Below are positions 1 to 4,524 of a DNA stretch of 6,012 nt, one piece after another. Location of the stretch: the NCBI GenBank assembly GCA_910586105.1, contig CAJUGU010000164.1, positions 1-6,012 on the forward strand, read 5' to 3'. Origin of the DNA: an uncultured Eubacteriales bacterium. GTDB lineage: Bacteria > Bacillota > Clostridia > Oscillospirales > Butyricicoccaceae. Under the pieces are notes generated by a model. The model was not told where the DNA came from. It ran no database searches and saw nothing but the letters and a program-made list of their open reading frames with translations. How positions within the stretch are numbered: position 1 is the first letter of the stretch; each line of letters begins with the position of its first letter. Position numbers and translations under genes: made by a program.

Positions 1-36
1 GATGCTGCGCATCGCCTGTGCCGCCTGCGGGCGGGG
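1..36 (+). repeat. Right-hand part of a hairpin-chain repeat, cut by the window edge
   Basis: The first 13 bases form a small hairpin (GATGC, loop TGC, GCATC). A few bases later comes the 16-mer CCGCCTGCGGGCGGGG (21-36). The full copy at 363-559, read on the minus strand, ends with the same two parts in the same order: a GATGC/GCATC hairpin followed by the identical 16-mer. This is therefore best read as the end of a second copy in the opposite (+) orientation, with its beginning left of the window. The 16-mer can itself fold as CCGCC/GGCGG around TGCG. The function is unknown; the match is direct sequence evidence. Confidence 0.6.
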
Positions 37-46
37 AAAAGGGCAG

Positions 47-75
47 TTGAGTCAAAATGATAAGCATATTATGTT
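47..75 (+). promoter_or_regulatory. Possible sigma-A-like promoter
   Basis: TTGAGT (47-52) and TATGTT (70-75) are separated by 17 bp, each matching consensus at four of six positions. The same TATGTT hexamer is the -10 of the better promoter before the MocR gene. The predicted start is near 82, just before two hairpins (93-110 and 136-171). No gene follows on this strand, so the site would drive only a short non-coding transcript, or may be chance. Confidence 0.3.
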
Positions 76-92
76 TTGCGGCAATAACGGCT

Positions 93-110
93 CGCCGTGT
101 GCAGACGGCG
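93..110. other. Small hairpin
   Basis: CGCCGT (93-98) and ACGGCG (105-110) form a 6-bp perfect stem with a 6-base loop. It lies between the promoter-like site at 47-75 and the stronger hairpin at 136-171. It has no T-tract and no recognised identity. Confidence 0.4.
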
Positions 111-135
111 TCAGCGTTAAGGTGAGCGCAATGGC

Positions 136-171
136 GCGAAACGTCTGGCGTCGTTGTGCCAGACGTTTCGC
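136..171. other. Strong 14-bp inverted repeat (hairpin)
   Basis: Arms 136-149 and 158-171 are perfectly complementary over 14 bp, with an 8-base spacer that allows two further G-T pairs. The arms carry the core GAAACGTCTGGC and its complement. A T-rich stretch (TTTTCTT, from 184) lies about 12 bases after the stem on the + strand, too far for a textbook intrinsic terminator. It could be a transcription end, part of a small RNA, or a protein-binding palindrome. The rest of 172-362 shows no gene, RNA or repeat that I can support. Confidence 0.6.
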
Positions 172-362
172 TGCATCGGATGGTTTTCTTCGCAGCGGCA
201 ATGCTTCCTGCTATAGCAACTTACGCGGCATCGTAATCTTCAAAATTGGTGGCGGGGAAAGGAGAGCCAAAGGGGCTTTGCGCCAGATACGGGCTGTAAG
301 GGCCGATCTGATGTTTTGTCGGGATTTTGCTGTGCGCTATCAATGGTTCGGCAGAGAACCGT

Positions 363-559
363 CCCCGCCCGCAGGCGGATAAAGATGCGTCAGCATCTTG
401 GGGTCTGGGGCCATAGGCCCCAGCGGGAGTCCAGAGGGCAGAGCCCTTTGGCGCTCCCCGCGCAGGGGCGGGAGTCCAGAGGGCAGAGCCCTTTGGCGCT
501 CCCCGCGTAGGGGTGGGAGTCCAGAGGGCAGAGCCCTTTGGCGCTCCCCGCGTAGGGTA
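363..559 (-). repeat. Composite hairpin-chain intergenic repeat (full copy)
   Basis: Read on the minus strand, this is an ordered chain: three 45-bp units (559-425), a hairpin with CTGGGGCC/GGCCCCAG arms and a 3-base loop (423-405), a hairpin with AAGATGC/GCATCTT arms and a 4-base loop (399-382), and the 16-mer CCGCCTGCGGGCGGGG (378-363). It starts about 60 bases after the stop codon of the ABC ATPase gene and runs in the same direction. Partial copies with the same modules lie at both window edges. GC-rich elements of this general kind occur between genes in Clostridia (from memory, not checked). The function is unknown; a 3'-UTR or palindromic-repeat role is inference. Confidence 0.7.
425..559. 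repeat. Three tandem 45-bp repeat units
   Basis: Units start at 425, 470 and 515 with GGGAGTCCAGAGGGC and are identical over about 37 bases, differing only near the 3' end (CGCAGGGGC, CGTAGGGGT, CGTAGGGTA). Each unit can fold into one hairpin. In unit 1, GGGAG pairs with CTCCC (425-429/454-458) outside a 9-bp stem (431-439/443-451) with one G-T pair and an AGA loop. The near-identity suggests recent expansion. The 45-bp period keeps a reading frame open on both strands, so gene finders may call false proteins here. Confidence 0.85.
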
Positions 560-567
560 TGAAAGGC

Positions 568-597
568 GGAGCGCAGCCCCCGCAGAGGCTGCGCTCC
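568..597 (-). terminator. Likely terminator hairpin after the ABC ATPase gene
   Basis: GGAGCGCAGCC (568-578) and GGCTGCGCTCC (587-597) form a perfect 11-bp stem with an 8-base loop, 21 bases beyond the ATPase stop codon. On the minus strand the stem is followed by GCCTTTC, a weak T-tract. The + strand side has TTT. Position and stem strength favour termination or 3'-end protection; the poor T-tract lowers confidence. Confidence 0.5.
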
Positions 598-618
598 TTT
601 GCTTCGCTTCCAAAAGGC

Positions 619-1698
619 TTAGTGGCAGATCGCCTTTTCCGTTTCCTTGTCGAAAAGATGGATCTTGGCCGTGTTCAGCGTGAACTTGGCCGTATCGCCT
701 TCGCGGCCACGGAAGGTCGAAGGCGTGCGCGCGATCAGCTTTACCCCCTGGCAGTCCAAATACAGGTTGATCTCCGCGCCCATCAGCTCCGCAATGTCGA
801 TCTTCGACGCGATGCCGTCGCCATCGCCCGCGATCACGTCCTCCGGACGGACGCCCAGCACGACTGTCTTGCCAACATACGCTTCCAACGCCTTGTCGTT
901 CTTCAACGGGACATTGCTCCCGCAGAACTCCGCCGTGTAGCCCGAACCCTGCTTGCGGATCACCGCATCAATAAAGTTCATCTGCGGCGAGCCGATGAAG
1001 CCCGCAACAAACAGATTGCACGGGAAATCATACAGGTTCTGCGGCGTGTCGTTCTGCTGGATGATGCCATCCTTCATAACCACAATCCGGTCGCCCATCG
1101 TCATTGCTTCCGTCTGGTCATGCGTTACATAAACAAACGTCGTCTGAAGTCGCTTGTGCAGCCGGCTGATCTCCGAACGCATCGCCGTGCGCAGCTTCGC
1201 GTCCAGGTTGGAAAGCGGCTCGTCAAGCAGGAATACCGCGGGATTCCGCACCATCGCACGCCCCAACGCAACACGCTGCCGCTGGCCGCCCGAAAGCGCC
1301 TTCGGCTTCCGGTTCAGCAAATGCTCCAGATCCAACGCCTTCGCCGCTTCATGTACCTTGCGGTCGATCTCGTCCTTCGGCACCTTCTTCAGGCTCAGGC
1401 CGAACGCGATGTTCTTATATACCGTCATGTGCGGATAGAGCGCATAGTTCTGGAATACCATCGCAATATCACGGTCCTTCGGCGCAACGTCGTTGACCAC
1501 CCGGTCGCCAATGTAAAGCTGCCCGTCCGTGATGTCTTCCAGCCCCGCAATCATGCGCAGCGTGGTCGATTTGCCGCAGCCCGAAGGCCCGACCAGAATG
1601 ACAAATTCTTTGTCCTTGATCTCCAGATTCAGATCCGGTACGACCGTCACATTGCCCGGATAAACCTTCTTCACGTTCTTAAAGGTGATGCTTGCCAT
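619..1698 (-). CDS. Sugar ABC transporter ATP-binding protein (MsmX/UgpC/MalK family)
   Basis: A complete 359-residue ATPase that hydrolyses ATP on the inner membrane face to power carbohydrate (or glycerol-phosphate) importers of the CUT1 type. Visible motifs: Walker A GPSGCGKST (37-45), Q-loop Gln83 in VFQNYALYPHM, signature LSGGQ (135-139), Walker B VFLLDE (155-160), D-loop SNLD (163-166), switch His193. A C-terminal MalK/TOBE-like regulatory domain (about 235-355) contains GVRPED (282-287). Length is normal for the family. The ATG is preceded by GGAGGA (1707-1712) with about 9 bases of spacing. No permease or binding-protein gene is adjacent and the gene has its own promoter and 3' hairpin. 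It therefore resembles the shared ATPase MsmX of Bacillus subtilis, which serves several sugar importers. The exact substrate cannot be told from sequence, so I give no gene symbol. Confidence 0.95.
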   Translation of the reverse strand: MASITFKNVKKVYPGNVTVVPDLNLEIKDKEFVILVGPSGCGKSTTLRMIAGLEDITDGQLYIGDRVVNDVAPKDRDIAMVFQNYALYPHMTVYKNIAFGLSLKKVPKDEIDRKVHEAAKALDLEHLLNRKPKALSGGQRQRVALGRAMVRNPAVFLLDEPLSNLDAKLRTAMRSEISRLHKRLQTTFVYVTHDQTEAMTMGDRIVVMKDGIIQQNDTPQNLYDFPCNLFVAGFIGSPQMNFIDAVIRKQGSGYTAEFCGSNVPLKNDKALEAYVGKTVVLGVRPEDVIAGDGDGIASKIDIAELMGAEINLYLDCQGVKLIARTPSTFRGREGDTAKFTLNTAKIHLFDKETEKAICH

Positions 1699-1799
1699 AA
1701 CTTGCTTCCTCCGCTTCGTTGTTGTTTTTCCTGCCGGGATGGGTAATTTATTTACCGTCAGGCACCGCGTTGCCGTGCCGCCCCTTTCCTTCTGTAATC

Positions 1800-1829
1800 A
1801 GGATAACACAGCCGCGAGGTCGGCTGCAA
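1800..1829 (-). promoter_or_regulatory. Probable promoter of the ABC ATPase gene
   Basis: On the minus strand, TTGCAG (1829-1824), an 18-bp spacer and TATCCT (1805-1800) with an extended -10 TG one base upstream. The predicted start is near 1793, giving a leader of about 95 bases to the ATG at 1698. The spacer includes a 6-bp inverted repeat, CAGCCG/CGGCTG (1809-1814/1821-1826), which could be an operator, though this is speculative. The leader has small inverted repeats at 1742-1756 and 1761-1779. No clear CcpA cre site was seen. Confidence 0.4.
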
Positions 1830-1850
1830 GGGTAATTTTCATGCATCGCA

Positions 1851-1902
1851 GGTAAAATAATAACGCCGCGCATGCGCGGCGTTGTGAAGTCATTATTTTA
1901 CC
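1851..1902 (-). terminator. Palindrome with T-rich tail, likely intrinsic terminator
   Basis: Bases 1862-1883 are a 22-bp perfect palindrome (9-bp GC-rich stem around CATG). On the minus strand it is followed directly by a T-rich tail, TTATTATTTT, as expected for Rho-independent termination. An outer pair of perfect 11-bp arms, GGTAAAATAAT (1851-1861) and ATTATTTTACC (1892-1902), encloses it, with eight unpaired bases (1884-1891) on one side. It lies upstream of the ATPase promoter and well beyond the kinase terminator at 2033-2059, so it probably ends a separate short minus-strand transcript, or acts as an attenuator. Confidence 0.6.
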
Positions 1903-2009
1903 CGGTATATCATTTCATTACGGTTGCGCCGCCGGGAACGCCCGTGTTAAACTGTATTCGTTCCCGGAACCCCCTCCGGCAACAGGACCCATTGACACCT
2001 TCACTTCAC
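1884..2009 (-). ncRNA. Candidate structured small RNA or leader domain (unrecognised)
   Basis: On the minus strand three nested helices are visible. The closing helix is GTGAAGT (2009-2003) with ACTTCAC (1890-1884). Next is a helix GTTGC/GCAAC (1979-1983 with 1923-1927) plus two further pairs after a bulge. Last is a 9-bp stem CCGGGAACG/CGTTCCCGG (1959-1967 with 1932-1940) with an 18-base loop. The closing helix ends right beside the 22-bp palindrome terminator. A TATAAT hexamer on the same strand (2019-2014) sits just upstream, though with a poor -35. The layout fits an independent RNA of roughly 150 bases, or a conditional leader for the ATPase gene. It matches no RNA family that I recognise. 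Confidence 0.35.
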
Positions 2010-2021
2010 CCTCATTATATC
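1992..2021 (+). promoter_or_regulatory. Promoter-like site facing the kinase terminator
   Basis: A perfect TTGACA (1992-1997) is followed after 18 bp by TATATC (2016-2021), or after 17 bp by TTATAT. Transcription would start near 2028, immediately before the hairpin at 2033-2059, so only a very short RNA would result unless there is read-through antisense to the kinase 3' end. The opposite strand of the same segment carries TATAAT (2019-2014). The site may be real, or an AT-rich coincidence. Confidence 0.3.
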
Positions 2022-2032
2022 TCACTTCTGTG

Positions 2033-2059
2033 AAAAGCCGCCCATTCGGGCGGCTTTTT
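2033..2059 (-). terminator. Intrinsic terminator of the histidine kinase gene (bidirectional)
   Basis: GCCGCCC (2037-2043), loop ATTC, and GGGCGGC (2048-2054) form a 7-bp GC stem, extended by A-T pairs from an A-run on the left and a run of five T on the right. On the minus strand it lies about 22 bases after the kinase stop codon and is followed by TTTT. On the + strand it is followed by TTTTT, so it can work in both directions. Confidence 0.85.
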
Positions 2060-2080
2060 GCTATCGGTTTGCCTTCCCGC

Positions 2081-4216
2081 TCAGGGGCGTTCCCCCGGGC
2101 GGAGGCCGGTCAGCTTTTCGATCGTCTCCAGCAGCGGTTCGATCTCGATCGGCTTCGGCATATGCGCGTTCATCCCGCTGTCAAACGCCTGGCGCTTGTC
2201 CTCCTCGAACGCATTGGCGGATAACGCCACAATCGGCAGCGCTGCAAGCTCCGGCTGTTCCAGCCCCCGGATCGCCCGCGCCGTCTGATAGCCGTCCATC
2301 ACCGGCATCTGGATATCCATCAACACCAGCGCGTATTCCCCAGGCTTGGAATCGCGCACCTTTTGGAGCCCGACTTGCCCGTTCTCCGCTGTGTCGACCG
2401 AAAAACCGGCGTCCTGAAGCAGCTCCCGCGCGATCTCCATATTCAGCTCGTTATCCTCTACGATCAGGAGCTTTTGCCCCGGCACGGCAGGGGCGCCCGC
2501 CGCCAGCCGCCCCTCCTCGATCTGCAGCCGCAGCGGCAGCGTGACGATGAACCGGCTCCCCCGGCGCGGCTCGCTTTCGACCTCAATCGTGCCGTCCATC
2601 ATCTCTACGATGCTTTTGACGATCGGCAGGCCAAGGCCTGTGCCATATACGCCGCTGAGCGTCGTGTTCTGCTCCCGCGCGAACGATTCAAAAATATGCT
2701 CCAGGAAGCCCTGGCTGATCCCGATGCCGTCGTCCTCGACAATCAAACGGTAGCTGCGGAAGCCCGTTGCCGTCGCCTCCTGCTCGGCGATCTGGATCGT
2801 GACATGCCCGCCCGGTTCGGTGTATTTCACCGCGTTGCTCGCAAGATGGTAAAGGATCTCCTCCAGCTTGCGTTCATCCCCGCGGACCAGCGCCCGCCGC
2901 AGCCCGGACAGGTCGAGCGACAGGTTGACATTTTTTGTCGCCGCCTTGGCATACAGCGAAGTCCGCACCCGCTGGGCGATCTCCCGCAGGTCGCAGGGCG
3001 AATCGCTCAGCTGCTCGCCGCCCGATTCGATGCGCGCGATCTCAAGCACATTGTTGATCAGCCGCAGCAGCTGCCGCCCCGATACCTCGATCATGCCCAG
3101 ATAGCGGCGCACCTGCGCGGCGTCGTCCGCATGCCGCCGCGCCAGCATGGTAAAGCCCGCGATCGCATTCAGCGGCGTGCGCATATCGTGCGACATATTG
3201 GATAAAAACGCGTTTTTGGCCGCGACCGCCGTCCGCGCCTGATGGAGCGCGTCCGCCAGGAATTCCTGCTGCTCCATCGCGCTGCGCACCTTGTCATCGA
3301 CGCTCATCGTACAAAGCTGTACCCGCGATACCGGTTCCAGCCCGCCCAGCCGCACGATCCGCATTTGCAGGTATTCCGTCTGCTCTCCCCATTGGCAGCG
3401 GAAATTGATATGTACCGCGCGCTGCCGGTCCAGCTCCCGGCGCAGCGACTGCGGCGCGACCTGCGCGGCGATCATCGCGCGGTCCTCCGGATGCACCCAA
3501 TGCTCCACATATTCGTTCATGAACCCGGAATAATCGCGCGCATGCTGCCCCGGCTTGAGCAGGCTGCTCGTATAACGGCCCGACTGATAGACCTGGATCA
3601 TGTCTTTATCCAGGTCGACATAATAGATCGACAGGTATTCCACGCTCAAGCCGTCGATCATATCCTTGCGCTGCATGTATTCCCGGCTGAGGCTTTGCAG
3701 CTCGCGGTCGTATGCGCGCAGCTGCGCGTCCTTTTGATCGTTTTCCCGGAGCAGCTCCGCGCGCTCCTTCTGGCGCAGCAGCATCTGCTCGGTCATATCT
3801 GTCGCAAACACGGAAAAAACATTGCCATATTTGGCGCTTTTGAAAAAATGCCCAAAATCATTGATCCAACGGATCTCGCCGTCCTTGCGGCAGATGCGAT
3901 ATGCCACATGGTCGATATCGTCCTGCGCGATCTGCTGCCAGATGCTTTTTTCGGCTGCTTCCAGATCGTCCGGGTGGATCAAACCCCGGAACGTGCCGCC
4001 TGTCAGCGTCAGGAACTCCTGCTGGTCGGCGCAGCCCGCGATCTGAAGCATCGCGGCGTTTACATACAGGAACTTTTCGTCCTCGTCCGCCTGATAAATG
4101 AAAAACCCACCCGGCATTTCATCCATAAAGTGCAGCGTTCGCTGCAAGCCATCTCTTCCACCGCACGGCGTCACATCGTTCAGGATTTCTTCGATCAGGC
4201 TGAATTCATTGTCCAA
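2081..4216 (-). CDS. Soluble hybrid sensor histidine kinase with receiver domain
   Basis: A 711-residue protein from the TTG start chosen here. Order: PAS domain (about 30-140, ending in the PAS-typical TDMTEQ), a charged helical linker likely to be coiled coil (140-185), a second sensory region (about 190-315, unclassified, PAS-like), HisKA with phosphoacceptor His343 in SHDMRTPLNAI, HATPase with N-box Asn461, G1 DDGIGIS (from 495) and G2 GTGLG (525-529), then a receiver (about 580-700) with acidic pair Glu587/Asp588, phosphoacceptor Asp634 in LMDIQMP, Ser666 and Lys688 in MPKP. No signal peptide or membrane segment is visible, so it should sense a cytoplasmic signal. There is no Hpt or output domain; phosphate must pass to a partner outside the window. 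An in-frame ATG at 4264 would give 727 residues, but it has no ribosome site and lies about where transcription should begin. The TTG at 4216 follows AAAGGAGAGGG. All catalytic residues are present. Confidence 0.93.
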   Translation of the reverse strand: MDNEFSLIEEILNDVTPCGGRDGLQRTLHFMDEMPGGFFIYQADEDEKFLYVNAAMLQIAGCADQQEFLTLTGGTFRGLIHPDDLEAAEKSIWQQIAQDDIDHVAYRICRKDGEIRWINDFGHFFKSAKYGNVFSVFATDMTEQMLLRQKERAELLRENDQKDAQLRAYDRELQSLSREYMQRKDMIDGLSVEYLSIYYVDLDKDMIQVYQSGRYTSSLLKPGQHARDYSGFMNEYVEHWVHPEDRAMIAAQVAPQSLRRELDRQRAVHINFRCQWGEQTEYLQMRIVRLGGLEPVSRVQLCTMSVDDKVRSAMEQQEFLADALHQARTAVAAKNAFLSNMSHDMRTPLNAIAGFTMLARRHADDAAQVRRYLGMIEVSGRQLLRLINNVLEIARIESGGEQLSDSPCDLREIAQRVRTSLYAKAATKNVNLSLDLSGLRRALVRGDERKLEEILYHLASNAVKYTEPGGHVTIQIAEQEATATGFRSYRLIVEDDGIGISQGFLEHIFESFAREQNTTLSGVYGTGLGLPIVKSIVEMMDGTIEVESEPRRGSRFIVTLPLRLQIEEGRLAAGAPAVPGQKLLIVEDNELNMEIARELLQDAGFSVDTAENGQVGLQKVRDSKPGEYALVLMDIQMPVMDGYQTARAIRGLEQPELAALPIVALSANAFEEDKRQAFDSGMNAHMPKPIEIEPLLETIEKLTGLRPGERP

Positions 4217-4222
4217 AAGTGA

Positions 4223-4233
4223 CCCTCTCCTTT
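4223..4233 (-). promoter_or_regulatory. Ribosome binding site deciding the kinase start
   Basis: The minus-strand sequence AAAGGAGAGGG contains AGGAG about 10 bases, and GAGGG about 6 bases, before the in-frame TTG at 4216. The upstream ATG at 4264 has nothing comparable before it. This favours the TTG start. Confidence 0.65.
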
Positions 4234-4272
4234 CAGGGCTATTCAGCTGCAACAGCGTCGCCATTCAAGGAT

Positions 4273-4281
4273 ATTATATCA
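4273..4281 (-). promoter_or_regulatory. Extended -10 promoter of the histidine kinase gene
   Basis: The minus strand reads TGATATAAT: a perfect TATAAT (4278-4273) with the extended -10 TG one base upstream (4281-4280). No good -35 lies 17 bp upstream (TGGCTT), which is common for extended -10 promoters. The predicted start is near 4266, giving a leader of about 50 bases to the TTG at 4216 but essentially none to the ATG at 4264. Confidence 0.6.
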
Positions 4282-4304
4282 GAATCGAAACCGGAAAGCC
4301 AGCT

Positions 4305-4322
4305 TTTTTCGTCCTCGAAAAA
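4305..4322. repeat. Inverted repeat between the divergent promoters
   Basis: TTTTTCG (4305-4311) and CGAAAAA (4316-4322) form a perfect 7-bp inverted repeat around TCCT, upstream of the kinase promoter and of the MocR promoter. A second, wider inverted pair, CGGGAAA (4323-4329) and TTTCCCG (4365-4371), follows. Either could be a regulator site or a hairpin; there is no direct evidence for a role. Confidence 0.4.
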
Positions 4323-4389
4323 CGGGAAATCTCAACGCTGGCGGGAAGGTGCAAAAAGGAGGGTTTTCCCGGCATTTTTTTCGGCATTC

Positions 4390-4418
4390 TTGACAGGCTG
4401 CGGCGGATATGGTATGTT
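4390..4418 (+). promoter_or_regulatory. Promoter of the MocR-type regulator gene
   Basis: Perfect TTGACA (4390-4395), 17-bp spacer, TATGTT (4413-4418), with an extended -10 TG at 4410-4411. The predicted start is near 4425, giving a leader of about 100 bases. It is the best-matching promoter in the window and diverges from the kinase promoter at 4273-4281. Confidence 0.7.
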
Positions 4419-4442
4419 GTAAACACCGGGTGCGGGCGGTTT

Positions 4443-4458
4443 CCGCCGCCTGCGGCGG
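4443..4458 (+). other. GC-rich hairpin in the MocR leader
   Basis: CCGCCG (4443-4448) and CGGCGG (4453-4458) form a 6-bp stem around CCTG within the predicted leader. It overlaps the second 11-bp direct repeat at 4454-4464. It lacks a T-tract, so it is not a classical terminator; it may be part of the operator or simply GC-rich sequence. Confidence 0.3.
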
Positions 4459-4509
4459 GAAGGTCTGGACCCGGAGGGGGGCGGGCAAACCGTTTCGCAG
4501 GCCGCCGCC

Positions 4510-4519
4510 AAAGGAGGGG
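4510..4519 (+). promoter_or_regulatory. Ribosome binding site deciding the MocR start
   Basis: AAAGGAGGGG holds a near-perfect AGGAGG (4512-4517) with 7 bases of spacing to the TTG at 4525. No ATG or GTG start in the same frame is nearby, so the TTG start is well supported. Confidence 0.85.
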
Positions 4520-4524
4520 ACGCG

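Larger units (their letters stand above)
4340..4464 (+). repeat. 11-bp direct repeat flanking the MocR promoter
   Basis: GGCGGGAAGGT occurs perfectly at 4340-4350 and 4454-4464, 114 bp apart (close to 11 helical turns), with the MocR promoter (4390-4418) between the copies. A shorter CGGGAA also occurs at 4323-4328, 19 bp before the CGGGAA of the first copy. MocR-type regulators such as GabR and PdxR bind direct repeats in their own promoter regions, so this is a candidate autoregulatory operator. The region is GC-rich, so chance is not excluded. Confidence 0.4.

Noticed and set aside
261..284. Possible fourth, degenerate copy of the repeat unit (GGAGAGCCAAAGGGGCTTTG) in + orientation
   Set aside because: It shares only a short CCAAAGGG-centred match that needs gaps; this is too weak to separate from chance in GC-rich DNA.
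2..382. Open reading frame of 126 codons on the + strand
   Set aside because: It has no ribosome site, runs through two hairpins and the repeat end module, has composition unlike a folded protein, and resembles no family.
425..559. CRISPR-like array
   Set aside because: The units are contiguous with no unique spacers, and no cas gene is present.
221..613. Minus-strand frame of 130 codons with a 15-residue repeat (RGAPKGSALWTP core)
   Set aside because: The repeat is the translation of the 45-bp DNA units and the frame stays open only because the unit length is a multiple of three. It begins with TTG without a ribosome site, just after the ATPase stop codon, and runs through several DNA hairpins.
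559..1746. Long + strand frame opposite the ATPase gene (395 codons)
   Set aside because: It is the shadow of the ATPase gene on the other strand, Arg/Leu-rich with no motif. The same holds for the + strand frames opposite the kinase gene and the minus-strand frames opposite the MocR gene.
1921..1984. tRNA-like fold in the 1699-2080 spacer
   Set aside because: There is no TTCGA-type T-loop, anticodon arm or CCA end; the stems fit a simple nested hairpin instead.
1918..1992. Minus-strand mini-frame of 24 codons starting at ATG 1992 (MGPVAGGGSGNEYSL...)
   Set aside because: It has only a weak AGGTG too close to the start, and it lies exactly across the paired arms of the structured domain, so pairing explains the sequence better than coding.
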